A stretch of DNA of 64,000 bases from contig NW_026732777.1 in assembly GCF_028476545.1 (NCBI RefSeq), positions 198,501 to 262,500 on the forward strand. Direction: 5' to 3'. This stretch comes from Physella acuta (Eukaryota; Mollusca; Gastropoda; Physidae). The position numbers were made by a program, and so were the translations under genes. Below the pieces are notes generated by a model, which saw only the letters and a program-made list of their open reading frames with translations, was not told the DNA's origin and did not search any database. This document shows positions 1 through 12,485 of this stretch, one piece after another (the first letter of the stretch is position 1; each line of letters opens with the position of its first letter).

Positions 1-660
1 TGAACAAAGACAGGAACATGAAAAGAAGACAGGGACATGAACAGAGACAGGAACATGAACAGTACTCGGGAACATGAGCAGTACACGGGAACATGAGCTG
101 TACACGGGAACATGAGCTGTACACGGGAACATGAGCAGTACACGGGAACATGAACAGTACACGAGAACATGAACAGTACACGGGAACATGAGCTGTACAC
201 GGGAACATGAGCTGTACACGGGAACATGAGCAGTACACGGGAACATGAACAGTACACGAGAACATGAACAGTACACGGGAACATGAGCAGTACACGGGAA
301 CATGAGCTGTACACGGGAACATGAGCAGTACACGGGAACATGAACAGTACACGAGAACATGAACAGTACACGGGAGCATGAGCAGTACACGGGAACATGA
401 GCAGTACACGGGAACATGAGCAGTACACGGGAACATGAACAGTACACGAGAACATGAACAGTACACGGGAGCATGAGCAGTACACGGGAACATGAGCAGT
501 ACACGGGAACATGAGCAGTACACGGGAACATGAACAGTACACGAGAACATGAACAGTACACGGGAGCATGAGCAGTACACGGGAACATGAGCAGTACACG
601 GGAACATGAGCAGTACACGGGAACATGAGCAGTACATTGGAACATGAGCAGTACATTGGA
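1..660. repeat. 19-bp minisatellite array
   Basis: About 30 tandem copies of a 19-bp unit with core GAGCAGTACACGGGAACAT, alternating GAGCAG, GAACAG and GAGCTG variants. The first 60 bases are degenerate units. The variants recur in blocks, which suggests that groups of units were duplicated together. No gene is supported. Confidence 0.95.
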
Positions 661-2082
661 ACATGAAATGGAAAATAAGCAGAAGACAAGAAGATAATCT
701 GGAGAAGGGAACACACGCCGCAGCGGGGAACACAGGCAGGGGCCAGGAACTAGACAATAAACGAGTACCATTACCTCTTGTCCCATCCCTAACTCTAACC
801 TTAGCATTTTACCGTAAACCCAAATATATCCTTGACTTATGTCCTGAAACTTAACACTAATACTAAATAATACTAGTTTGAACAAACAACAACAACAATG
901 TATTAATCTGTCAATGTTTAATAAAATTGAACAGATAAATATCGTGAAAGGTGCGTATAAAAAGTCCATGTTTTGAAATACTGTGTTGGATTAAACTTGG
1001 GACTGTCTGATTAACTAACCATTCAAGAACAGATACAGATCGATACATGCCTTAATGTGAGAGATTGGGCACAGAAACGACCAATGACACAAGACATTTC
1101 TATAAGTGGAGTAAGGTTTATGTCATGATTTTATACTAGGGCTAGTAAAAGCATAATATGAGCTTATAATAGACCTAAATTATTGCGTATAAAGCTATAT
1201 TATTTGTATTCAAAATTCGTGTTTATATCTCTATTCTGGCGTTTTTATTTGCTAAAGAAAATAATTGCTTTTAACTTTTTGATTGGCATATGCCAATTAA
1301 CCTGTCAATTACTGCTCCTATTTGGGCACGTGACGTAACACGCCCCCCCCCCCCCGTAAACACGGGCGACAAGTGGCCAGTTCCGACGAGCTGGGATGAG
1401 GTTAGTCATGAGGTGATAGCCGGCCTTGATGTCGCGAGCCCAGACAAATAAGTACGGACCGTCACTGTGACAGCCAAAGGGAGATAATGGATGGATAATT
1501 CAATGTCGTGACAGGGTACAGGGGAGATCACCGCAAAGCTAGTGAAATTATTAACGACATAACGTAATAATACGATGGTTATACTTTCTTCTTTTTGTTA
1601 GATTAAGCGTAGATAAAAGTTTACATGAACAAAGATAAATATAAAACAACACTTTAATTTATAACCATTATTAATAAAGAAGTAAAATAAATGCAAAATT
1701 TAAAAAGGATGTATATTTTGTTCAAGTTCAGTGTACTTACGTTGTGAGTATTCTTACAAAATAGTTTGTTTTTTACTTTCGTTGTTACCTAATATTTTTC
1801 TATAATCCCAAATGGAGTGACTTCCAGAATCTAAAGAGTCATGACCTGTTTTCCTAATTATTTAAGGTCAACAACAATTTCTAATATTATAGTATTGGAT
1901 TACCTGTATTTTAATAATTATATTATTAGACTAGATCTAGATCTACTTATTAACAGTTGAGTTGGATCTGGATTTGCTTTTTATTTGGTGTTGAAGATGA
2001 AGTTCACTCCCAGCATGAAAATTGCCGTAGGGTAGACTGCAGTTGTTGCTGTTGGTTTGAGCAGTTTTGTTTTAGCAAGGGA
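661..2082. other. AT-rich non-coding stretch
   Basis: No gene is supported. A poly-C run lies near 1342-1355. It is followed by a GC-richer patch to about 1500 that stays open on the minus strand for roughly 45 codons but resembles no known protein and has no clear splice sites. Confidence 0.5.
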
Positions 2083-2090
2083 CTCAGTGG

Positions 2091-2275
2091 CAGAGGCGTA
2101 GCCACACTTCCCGGCTCCCGGGGACAAACTCTCAATTTGGCGCCCACCCCAAATTAATTTTTATATTTATAATGCAAAACTGCAGCTAAAATGATTTTTT
2201 TTCCCAACCCATTTTGGCGCCCCCTTGGGTCGGCGCCCGTGGACATATGTACCCCCTTCCCTCGCTAGGCCTCCG
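2091..2275. mobile_element. Short hAT-like MITE with 8-bp target duplication
   Basis: A 185-bp segment starts CAGAGGCGTAGCCA and ends with sequence whose reverse complement is CGGAGGCCTAGCGA, an imperfect inverted pair (10 of 14). It is flanked on both sides by CTCAGTGG (2083-2090 and 2276-2283). An 8-bp duplication and short inverted ends fit a non-autonomous hAT-type element. It has no coding capacity. A left-end-like piece of the same family begins near 51252. Confidence 0.75.
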
Positions 2276-2283
2276 CTCAGTGG

Positions 2284-3663
2284 TTAGCAACAGAAAAGCA
2301 TTGTTAGACATGAAAAGGATACGAGACCAAGCAAAGAATGAAGCAGAAATTGGAATGGAAAGAAAAGCAGAATAGAGAGAACTAAATCCAGCTGCTGAAA
2401 TGGTTTGATAGTAATTGTGAGCTGTATTTATTGTAATATAGTTGAAATTTAATATTTCAATATGATGTTCATTGTTTTATGTACATTAAAATCAAACATC
2501 CATAATGCCAAATCTATTTCAGCCCCACTTACAAAAATATACCCCCTCAACCCAACCCACCGAACAGATTGTTGAATCATTATTTAATTACACAATTACT
2601 TTTTTTTTAAGGTTAAAGAATAAAATTATAATTAAACGTTTTGTATTATTTATAAGTAAACCATCTTAAATGAAATAAAGTACACGAGCCGACCCGCGGC
2701 ATATCATACGCCGCTATTTAGTTGTTTTATTTTCTACTTTTCAGTAATTCATAATTTGTGAATTCGACAGTACCAAAGCTGCCACTGAAAATATTTGCTT
2801 TAAAACACTATCAGTAGGTCGTTAAGGACGATACTACCCCCACCCTCCTTTCCCCCAACCCCTACCCTACACCCCCCCCCGTGAAAGCAGCCTCCTCTTA
2901 GTTACCTCCCCTAAGTTTAAAATCGTTTCAGACTAAATTATCTGTCCCTAATAGCCCTCACTAAACCCGGCTCCATGAATGTTAACATTTAGCGTGAACC
3001 ACAGCTCACCAGACCATGTAGGGGTGGGGTGGTAGGGAGCGCGCTTACAGCTTGTTTTCTAACGTCTCCCAGAAGAGAATTATATAGATGACTGAAAGAA
3101 GTATTAGTATTGTAAATCTGTATTACCCATCACAATCTGATGAGAACAACTGTAATACTTAAGCGAACAATGCGCACTACGCTGTAAATTACACGCCTGA
3201 GGCAAAAGAAACAACAACAACAAAACTACAAAGAAAAGCAATTATATTCACCACACCCTCTAAAAATTATATGAATAATGAAGGCCCAATTTTTGGACTT
3301 TCACTACCCCGATTAACCACCCCCCCCCCCCAACCCCACAACATCACATTTTGCGTTAATTAATTATTTAAACTCCCACGACTTATTACGCTAATAAATC
3401 ATAGTGAGTGAATGAAGGATGTAAATCGGTATCAGTCCGCACAAGCCGATGATAAAAGTTGTAATACTAAAGCGAGCAGGTAGGTAGGGCAAACTGATGC
3501 TGTAAATAAGTCTGAAACAATTAAAAAGGAGTAAAAAAAATAGAAGGGGATGAAATGTAAATAAAAACAAACATAACATAATAGAAGAAAAGAATACAAA
3601 TAGTTCAAGGGAAGGTGGTGAAGCTGTAACAATTCTCAAAGTAGAGAATAATTTGAGAACAGG
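2284..3663. other. Non-coding stretch with poly-C runs
   Basis: AT-rich sequence with C-runs near 2870 and 3320. Two diverged segments near 3100-3230 and 3410-3500 share a TGTAATACTWAAGCGA-like core, as if an old tandem duplication. The minus-strand open frame over 3391-3678 is low-complexity and hydrophobic and is not accepted as a gene. Confidence 0.45.
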
Positions 3664-3802
3664 GTTTCTTTCAGGCATCTCTGGCGTGAGGAGGGGGGGG
3701 AGTGGCTAATAGAGTTTATTAAGAAAATATACACTTTAACCAGTGTCTCCCCATAAAGTTTCAAATGCCCCCACTTCCGGGGAGAAAAAGTCTGAAAGAA
3801 AC
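3664..3802. mobile_element. MITE with GTTTCTTTCAG inverted ends (copy 1)
   Basis: Starts GTTTCTTTCAGGCAT and ends with the inverted complement CTGAAAGAAAC. The interior is about 115 bp with a G-run. Two further copies lie at 19469-19634 and 50402-50614. The target duplication could not be fixed by eye, so the superfamily is left open. Confidence 0.65.
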
Positions 3803-4129
3803 ACTGAGAACCACCGCTAATTAAGTTAAGCTTATGTAGCCAAACAAAAAAAAATGTGAATAGATAACAAACACCATTTACCCCTGCCCTGGATGCTATC
3901 TGTGGTTTCTAATTTCTGTTTCGTTACTACCATCAGAACGTTAAGTACTGAACCTAGAATACAGTGGGACCGACCCACTTGTTAATTTCTAGCGTCCATC
4001 AACAGTTCACTTCGCCCAATGCGCTGGATAAAGAGAAACCGCGGGCAGTTTACACACAATAACCTGATTATTTCCCCTTTTAAAACCCGATAACTCCGGC
4101 AATTGATTACAATAACACAGACGCGCGGG

Positions 4130-4476
<347 letters not shown>

Positions 4477-4512
4477 TCAACCAATCGGCAGCGCATGTTT
4501 ATAAGCTCGGCT

Positions 4513-5224
4513 AAGCTGTGTCTATAGGGGCTTAGTAGGGCTGTGTGTATGGGGGTCTTAGTGGGGTTGTGTCTATAGGGGCTTAGTAGGGCTGTGTGTA
4601 TAGGGGTCGTAGTGGGGCTGTGTCTATAGAGGCTTAGTAGGGCTGTGTGCATAGGGGTCGTAGTGGGGCTGTGTGTATAGGAGTCGTAGTGGGGCTGTGT
4701 GTATAGGGGTCGTAGTGGGGCTGTGTGTATAGGGGTCGTAGTGGGGCTGTGTGTATAGGGGTCGTAGTGGGGCTGTGTGTATAGGGGTCGTAGTGGGGCT
4801 GTGTGTATAGGAGTCGTAGTGGGGCTGTGTGTATAGGGGTCGTAGTGGGGCTGTGTGTATAGGGGTCGTAGTGGGGCTGTTTGTATAGTGGTTATAGTGG
4901 GGCTGTGTGTATAGTGGTTATAGTGGGGCTGTGTGTATAGGGGTCGTAGTTGGGCTGTCTATAGGGGTTATAGTGGGGCTGTGTGTATAGGGGTCGTAGT
5001 GGGGCTGTGTGTATAGGGGTCGTAGTGGGGCTGTGTGTATAGGGGTCGTAGTGGGGCTGTGTGTATAGGGGTCGTAGTGGGGCTGTGTGTATAGGGGTCG
5101 TAGTGGGGCTGTTTGTATAGGGGTTTTAGTGGGGCTGTGTCTATAGTCTATAGGGGTCGTAGTGGGGATGTGTCTATTGGAGTCGTAGTGGGGCTTTTTC
5201 TATTGGGGGTCTTAGTGGGGCTGT
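4513..5224. repeat. 26-bp minisatellite array
   Basis: About 27 copies of GTGTGTATAGGGGTCGTAGTGGGGCT-type units (26 bp) with scattered substitutions. Units are most uniform between 4640 and 5110 and degenerate at both ends. Confidence 0.95.
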
Positions 5225-5636
5225 CGAACTATGTAACTGCTACTACTAGATCTACGCCAACATGAGCCTGGCTAAATTAAATAGGCAGCTATTGGGCGTT
5301 ATAACGCTAGATAGCTCGCCACTAGATAAATACAAGTTAGGCTAACTAGGTTGTCAGTCTATAAATACGAGGCTAATTAACTAGCCACTAGCTATATAAG
5401 GGGCTAACGAAGTAGCCACGGGGTCAATAGGAGACTAAGTAGCTATTAGGTCTGTAAGGGGCTAACAGGGTAACTAATAGATCAATAAAGGCGTATCTAT
5501 CTAACCACTGTCTATAAGGAACTGGCTAGCGAATTCAGCCTTAACTAAATAGTAGCTAGAAGACCAATATATGCTGTAAGAATAAGATGGACTATTTCAA
5601 ACAGGGAACGCCGAATTGGAAGCAGCGAGACCTAGT
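5225..5636. other. Degenerate CTAG/GCTA-rich stretch
   Basis: A low-order repetitive segment with many GCTAACTAG-like words but no fixed period that could be followed by eye. It may be a decayed satellite. Confidence 0.4.
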
Positions 5637-5985
5637 ACCATTTCCTTACCGGAAGCAAAAATACCCGGTATCTCTTGCCTACCGGAAGCAACAAGACCCG
5701 GTATCTCTTGCCTACCAGAAACAAGACCCGGTATATCTTGCCTACCGGAAGCAACAAGACCCGGTATCTCTTGCCTACCGGAAGCAGCAAGACCCGGTAT
5801 CTCTTGCCTACCGGAAGCAACAAGACCCGGTATCTCTTGCCTACCGGAAGCAACAAGACCCGGTATCTCTTGCCTACCTGAAGCAACAAGACCCGGTATC
5901 TCTTGCCTACCAGAAACAAGACCCGGTATCTCTTGCCTACCAGAAACAAGACCCGATATCTCTTGCCTACCGGAAGCAACAAGAC
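5637..5985. repeat. 33/30-bp minisatellite open in several frames
   Basis: Eleven or so units of 33 bp (some 30 bp) containing ACCGGAAGCAACAAGACC and GGTATCTCTTGCCT. Because both lengths are multiples of three and the unit lacks stops, long open frames appear on both strands, such as an 11-residue repeat ending in DPVSLAYRKQQ. No start context, splice site or homology favours one of them. Confidence 0.9.
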
Positions 5986-6974
5986 TGTGAAGATGTTCAG
6001 AGAACAGCAAGCAGCTGATTCTCTTTCGGAATAGCTAATGTAACTATGAAAACAGCAACGACACCGTAATTTTCTACCTTAATTTCAATGCACAGTTCCA
6101 TGTAAAATAAAATGATAATAATGGATGGCAAGACGTTATTATTCACAGCCCTACCGGAAATAGGAAAAAATAAGTGAGTATACCGGATGTGGCTAGAGTT
6201 CAGTGCTCAAAAGTAAACATCTAGACTTCTTTAATTTCAGAAAAAAAAAAAAAGTCCGTAAAATATCAAGAAAACATAAGTTTTCCCTCATGCTATACCC
6301 CCCTCCCTCATACGCTGTTCACATTTTCTAATGCTTCAAAGAGAAAAAAAAAAAACTAGACGCCAATGTAAAAATGGACATACGCTAAGACGGCGGCCAG
6401 CAGTTAAAAACCCCTCACAAACAGACGGATCAATACGGGAAATGAAACAGCGGCTAGCCTCCCCTGGTGAATAAAACATAAGCGTACTGTCCCCTTATTT
6501 GGAGAACCAGCGAGCCACTTAGCTTGTATCTATGTCACTATTTGTCGAAAAAAAAAACAACTCAAACATCTCATGTCGAGACACGTAGGCTAATTATTTA
6601 AATACTATCGTGAACTATTCCGTTAGAAGGTGCCGGGTTGCTGTAGTTAATCGTCAGGTAACTGAATCCTCTCAAGTATGTGTTAGGATTAGTGTAAAAA
6701 AAAATGGGACAGGTGAGAGGGTTAGGATAATGTATTTATATTTAATCCTAACTTTGTTTTCTGGTGATTTATTTGTATCGATTTGCTAGATCAAGCTGTT
6801 AGGAAACGATCACGTGGTACCGTATAACGGATTAATAATAATAATATTAATAATTTAAAAAAAATTAGTTTATTTCCTACGAATTTAAGTAGGTAAGTCT
6901 TGCTTTAGGAATTGGCGGTCCAGTGGGCAGATGAGCCTGGCGTTCTATAGTGTAGATGAAAAAAGACTCGGTTT
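5986..6974. other. Intronic sequence, no feature recognised
   Basis: AT-rich DNA with several A-runs. Nothing resembling an exon, RNA gene or mobile-element end was recognised. Confidence 0.5.
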
Positions 6975-7133
6975 CCGTGACCTCGGCCACGCGTACTTTT
7001 CCCAAACTAAGTCAAATACCCATCAGAGTTTGGTGCAATCAGGGACTACCTAAGGACTTGAACCAAGGATCCGAACTCAAGGCTTACAGGCTTCCAGCCG
7101 TGCGCTCTACCACCAAAACCACACCGTCTTCTT
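6975..7133 (-). mobile_element. tRNA-derived SINE
   Basis: Read on the minus strand, the head has an A-box-like TGGTTTTGGTGGTAGAGC and a B-box-like GAGTTCGGATCC, followed by the CTCTGATGGGTA body word shared with copies at 45.9 and 49.5 kb. This is the usual layout of a pol III tRNA-head SINE. It is degenerate and does not fold as a complete tRNA gene. Confidence 0.7.
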
Positions 7134-7869
7134 ACCAACAAATGCGCGCATAGTTTATTGGTTTCCAATATCAGCCTTAAAATATCGATTATTTAAAATT
7201 TAAAACAACAGGAGGGGGCGTGGGGGTTAATAGAAGCGGAATTAAATTCTCCAGACATAACACGTCCATCAGGGTTAAACAGCTGGGATTCGATTATTTT
7301 TTTTTTCGTTCGGCTTGTTTTGACGGCGATTGTATTTCAGTCTACATCATTAGTTTGCCTAGGTAAACGGGAAAACCCGACACACACGTTCACAATAGCG
7401 TTGTTGATGTTTCTAGAGCATCACAGGAAGAAAAATATTAGCACGCCTTTTAGGATTTGGGTTAACCGTGTACGCGTGGTTTAAAAACATCGACACAAAA
7501 AAAAAAATTATCTGAAAATTACATTTTTTTTTCATGATTGTTATTTTACTATTAACTATCAATGAAGCAACCATTTCGTTTTGATATTTCTGAGAAAGTA
7601 GATAGAACTTATAGCTGTTACCATTTACTTTTTTTGGGTTGAAAATATACTAGTATACTAACCTAGCGATCACTTTCGTATTATCTCTATCACTAAACTA
7701 ACCCAATCCTTACTCTAGTCTCAATCGTTATCTTAATCTAGCTAAACCTCTTGTATAGCACATTGGAATTAAAGTTTATTTTGTGCTGTCTTTCTACAAC
7801 TGGTACATTATGTTTATCATTTCACGTCAAGTTAATAGATAGGATAAGGAGATGTAGTTGTGACGTATT
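7134..7869. other. Intronic sequence, no feature recognised
   Basis: AT-rich sequence with poly-T and poly-A runs. No coding or RNA signal was recognised. Confidence 0.5.
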
Positions 7870-8520
7870 CTAAATTTAATCGCACGTATCAGCACATACA
7901 TATAACACCACAGCACATAGATAAAAACACAAACATATGACTAAACCACATTCAAAATATCGGAGCACATAAACGTGGACGTACACCACATCATATAGAC
8001 AAGAACACACACATATGACATACCCAAAACCCCAATGAATAGATAAAAACACACATAAACCATATACCAGAGATCAGTGTGCAGAAATGAATTACTTACA
8101 CCACATGTAAATAGTACACAGAAACGTATGACGCATACCACATCTAAATCAGTTCACACAAACTTATGACGTACACACATCTAGTAGATCAGTGGACAGA
8201 AACGTATAGCGTATACCACATCACATAGATAAGAACACACAAACATGATGTAACCAAAGCCCCATACAATCTATAAGAATACGCGTACACCATATAGGGC
8301 CCTACATCAGATCAGTGAGCAGAAATAAATGACATACACCCAATCTTATATATCAGTGCACACAAACTTATGACGTACACCACATCTCCTAGATCAGTGC
8401 ACACAAACTTATGACGTACACCACATCTACTAGATCAGTGCACACAAACTTATGACGTACACCACATCTCCTAGATCAGTGCACACAAACTTATGACGTA
8501 AACATCCAATAGATCTGACC
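7870..8520. repeat. 41-bp minisatellite with degenerate leader
   Basis: Between 8320 and 8510 the unit is exactly 41 bp and contains CACAAACTTATGACGTACAC and CACATCTCCTAGATCAGTG. Upstream, from about 7870, related but diverged units of variable length contain ATAGATAAGAACACACA. The whole looks like one array that is young on its right side. Confidence 0.85.
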
Positions 8521-8670
8521 ACAAATATAACAATAGACCCAAAAAAATCCATCGCTTATCTCTAGCTATCACAGACTGGCTTCCCCCTGAATGAAAAAAT
8601 AAAATTCTCCTGAGCTATTAATCAAAACACTGACCCATTGGGGATGTTCTCAGAGCGAATGTGTGTGTAT

Positions 8671-8696
8671 GGGGGGGGGGGGGGGGGGGGGGGGGG
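8671..8696. repeat. Poly-G run
   Basis: An uninterrupted run of about 26 G following TGTGTGTATG. Long G-runs recur through the window and may be length-variable or assembly-sensitive. Confidence 0.9.
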
Positions 8697-8799
8697 AAGG
8701 GAATTCTGTCTGGTGGATGGCCACATTTTTTATAATATAATTATATCACAAAATTAGGGGTGAGTTCTAATACATAAGTATTTACGTGACCTGCATAAT

Positions 8800-8925
8800 T
8801 TGTCCGACGGCCTGGCTAACCAAAAAGTCCCGAGTTCGGATCCCGCACGCTATCAACTATATCTGCTGAATACCTGATTCAGTTGAGGAAAAGTAAAGGC
8901 GGCCGGGCATAGAATTATCCAGACT
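8800..8925 (+). mobile_element. tRNA-derived SINE, truncated copy
   Basis: CGACGGCCTGGCTAACC followed by GAGTTCGGATCCCGC gives A-box- and B-box-like words in the right order. They are followed by a body with ATACCTGATTCAGTTGAGG, the relative of TACCTGACTCACGTTAGG seen at 49.5 kb. The A-box region is shortened, so this is a relic. Confidence 0.55.
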
Positions 8926-9165
8926 ATCTATTTAAACGCCGAGGTTTCGGAAAGAGTAAATATCTTCTTCACTTGCCCCATGGATCGAAAGGATAGAATA
9001 GGTATGTTTTATGTTTATTTTTTTTTTTTTTTTGCAAATTTGAAATAAAGGAAAATAATTACGAGTCGACTGCGGGTCAAACAATGTAGCCACGGCACTG
9101 TTAAACAGAGGTAGTGTTCAACCAACAGAAGGTCGAACGTGGCACGCGTTTCTCAAAATTAAACA

Positions 9166-9262
9166 CCGTGGATGGAGTGGTCGAGTGGCAGAGCCGACCA
9201 GTACTCTCCGCATAGGTTTGAGTTCAGTCTTCGTTTTACTCGTGTCAAGACAATTATCATGA
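9166..9262 (+). mobile_element. tRNA-derived SINE head
   Basis: GGATGGAGTGGTCGAGTGGC resembles a Leu/Ser-type A-box region, and GGTTTGAGTTCAGTC stands where the B-box should be. The 3' half of a tRNA is missing, so a SINE head is more likely than a functional tRNA gene. Confidence 0.5.
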
Positions 9263-9857
9263 CGTATCATTAATCATGTTTAGACCTGAAGACGGGCCCA
9301 TAACCTGACATCCGGTATTGCCATCAACATTGGGGCTTTAATATGTAGTTGATTTGATGATGGCCGTCCAGACGAGAGATACATTTTGTCAATTGTATTG
9401 GTAACCACACTCTACTTCCCCCCCCCCTACTCTACTTCATGCAATAACTTAACATCCTCGTTTTTCACAAGGTGGACTGCTAGGAAGGTCACTATAGTAA
9501 TGACGGGGTGTAATACATACAAGGTATCTCCAATAATTATATGACTTTGTTGTAACGACGGGGTGGCTTAGTAACAAAGACCAATTGTAATTGCTAACAG
9601 ATGACAAATGACCACCGGTGACTTTGAAATAATGTGGATATGACTGCGATAATGGTGATATGACTGCAATTGTATGGATATGACTGCAATAATATGGATA
9701 TTACTCCAACAATATGGATATGACTGAAATAGTTACGAGCTGACTGTACTAATTACGAGCTGACCTTGCAATACCGCCCCATTGACCCATAGACCGGAGA
9801 CGAGTGCTTGAAATGCCTTGGTGTCTTTAAATGAATCTGGAAGATCACATCGATTTG
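9263..9857. other. Intronic sequence with weak ATGACTGCAAT repeats
   Basis: Mostly unique sequence. From about 9630 to 9760 there are six or so diverged copies of GGATATGACTGCAATAAT (about 20 bp). No gene is supported. Confidence 0.5.
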
Positions 9858-10648
9858 GTCTGAGCTTGAAGACCAGACAAGTTTAAGACAGATGTGTCTG
9901 AGCTTGAAGACCAGACAAGTTTAAGACAGATGTGTCTGGGGTGAAGACCAGACAAGTTTAAGACAGATGTGTCTGAGCTTGAAGACCAGACAAGTTTAAG
10001 ACAGATGTGTCTGAGCTTGAAGACCAGACAAGTTTAAGACAGATGTGTCTGGGGTGAAGACCAGACAAGTTTAAGACAGATGTGTCTGAGCTTGAAGACC
10101 AGACAAGTTTAAGACAGATGTGTCTGAGGTGAAGACCAGACAAGTTTAAGACAGATGTGTCTGAGGTGAAGACCAGACAAGTTTAAGACAGATGTGTCTG
10201 AGGTGAAGACCAGACATGTTTAAGACAGATGTGTCTGGGGTGAAGACCAGACAAGTTTAAGACAGATGAGTCTTGGGTGAAGACCAGACAAGTTTAAGAC
10301 ATATGTGTCTGAGGTGAAGACCAGACAAGTTTAAGACAGATGTGTCTGGGGTGAAGACCAGACAAGTTTAAGACAGATGAGTCTTGGGTGAAGACCAGAC
10401 AAGTTTAAGACAGATGTGTCTGGGGTGAAGACCAGACAAGTTTAAGACAGATGTGTCTGGGGTGAAGACCAGACAAGTTTAAGACAGATGTGTCTGGGGT
10501 GAAGACCAGACAAGTTTAAGACAGATGTGTCTGGGGTGAAGACCAGACAAGTTTAAGACAGATGTGTCTGGGGTGAAAACAAGACAAGTTTAAGACAGAT
10601 GTGTCTGGGGTGAAGACCAGACAAGTTCAAGACAGATGTGTCTGGGGT
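9858..10648. repeat. 37/38-bp minisatellite with hairpin-forming unit
   Basis: About 21 units built on GAAGACCAGACAAGTTTAAG followed by ACAGATGTGTCTGGGGT. Most are 37 bp; those with GAGCTT instead of GGGGT are slightly longer. Each unit carries AGACAgatgTGTCT, a perfect 5-bp stem with a 4-base loop, so single strands of the array could form regular hairpins. Confidence 0.93.
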
Positions 10649-11639
10649 GCTCGGCCAAACGAACCCCAATTCACTGATGCTTTTCTATGCACATTTTTTT
10701 CAAAGCTTTTAGAGCAGCGTTGTAAAATTGTCTGAACACTCTACCCGCATTTCATCGACTTTTTATATGTACTAAAAATAATGTTAACACATTTAAAACA
10801 CTAGTTAAATAATATTTTAAAAAATCAACCGTTTATAAGGAAATACTGACACGTAGCGATGTATAATGTACTTTCTTTTTAGCAACATAATCATCGAATA
10901 CGTCAAATACCAATGATGAAGGTGTTTCGTGGTATATTAATGATGGCGTTTTTCGCTGTATATTAAAGGCGTTTCATGTATTAATGAAGGGGGATTTCAT
11001 GGTTTATTAATGAAGGTCTTTCATGGTGTATTAATGAACAATTTTTAAAGCGTACTAGTAAAGCAATAAAGGTGTAATAAAGACTAGTTTAAGATAAGTC
11101 ATTAATCGATAGATGGACCCATTTAGTACGATGTGTGTGTGTGTGTGTGTTGAAGTGCGTTGTGTAATGTGGGCTTGTGTGGGTGTGTTTGTGTAAAGAC
11201 TAGACTACAGGTTTATTATCTGCAAGTGTGTTGTTCTCTGTGTGTGTGTGTGTGCCTGTAAAGAACAGGCTACGGGAAAATGGAGGACCAGTATATTACA
11301 AACCTAGACTACGGGCCGGGCAAAGACGGACCAGAATATGCCTACTACGTGCGGACGATGGACCAATACATTAAAACTAAACCTAACTAGCTCAGCTCCA
11401 ACAGTACAGGGAAAACCCGCCTAGCCGTGGGTCTATTTGCTGACACACAGTAATGACGGCCTGTTATCGGCCTTGCTGACCCCACCCACCCTCCTGCCTC
11501 CCAGCCGGTGGAGATACAAAGATACTATTTATAACATTTATTTTCGGTTATGATAAAATAAACATTATTTTATTATATGTGAATGTTTATTCTAAAATAA
11601 AACTCTTGAGTCAACCGTCGTATAAAACCACATGTATAT
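10649..11639. other. Intronic sequence with short degenerate repeats
   Basis: From 10910 to 11040 a few copies of TATTAATGAAGGCGTTTCATGG occur with variation. GT-rich microsatellites lie near 11130-11160 and 11230-11255. No gene is supported. Confidence 0.5.
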
Positions 11640-12485
11640 AAACCCAAACAAAGCAATGATCGATGCACTAAACTTTTGTCTACATGGATGTCTCGAGATT
11701 AGATATATATATAACTTATTTCCACTTAAGTCCTAGATGTCTCGAGATTATATATCATGAATATCTACGCAGTATATAACATCTCGAGAAGATAGAAATA
11801 ACCTTCAGTACATAGTTCTATATAGATAGACTCAATGTAAACCATTTCCTGTCTAAATAGTCGTCTCGAGACTCTATATAACCAACTTCCTGCCTCTAGT
11901 TCATAGCCATCTCGAGACTCAATTGTCACTATATAACAAACTTCCGGCCTCTTGTACACAGCCAACTCGAGACTAATATAAACAACTTCATCTCTGCAAT
12001 ACATAGTCATCTCGAGATTCCATATAACCAGCTTCTAGCCTCTAGTACATAGCCATCTCAAGCATAATAAAAACAACTTCCTGCCTTCAATACATAGCCA
12101 TCTCGAGACTAATATAAATAGTTTCATGTCTACAGTACATAGTCATCTCGAGACTCAATTGTCACTAAATATAACCACTTTCCGGCCTCCTGTACACAGC
12201 CAACTCGAGACTAATATAAACAACTTCCTCTCCGCAGTACATAACCATATCGTGACTCGATATAACCAGCTTTCTGCCTCCAGTACATAGCCATCTCGAG
12301 ACTAATATAAATAGCTTCTTGTCTGCAGTACATAGTCATCTCGAGAGTCAATATTCACTTAATATAACCAACTTCCGGCCTCCTGTACATAGCCAACTCG
12401 AAACAACTTCCTGCCTGCAGTACATAGTCATCTCGAGACTAATATAATCAACTTCCTGTCTGCAGTACAAATAGACCTCGAGACC
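11640..12485. repeat. Irregular minisatellite with CTCGAGA boxes
   Basis: About 14 diverged units of roughly 55-65 bp built from CATCTCGAGACTAATATAA, CAACTTCCTGCCT and GCAGTACATAG. CTCGAGA is conserved in most units while the spacers vary. Two longer variants insert CAATTGTCACTA. No coding frame is accepted. Confidence 0.85.

Noticed and set aside
1-660. CRISPR-like regular repeats
   Set aside because: The units are contiguous with no unique spacers and the setting is eukaryotic; it is a minisatellite.
1370-1500. GC-richer patch open on the minus strand
   Set aside because: No match to the missing UBE2E exon or another known protein, and no convincing splice sites.
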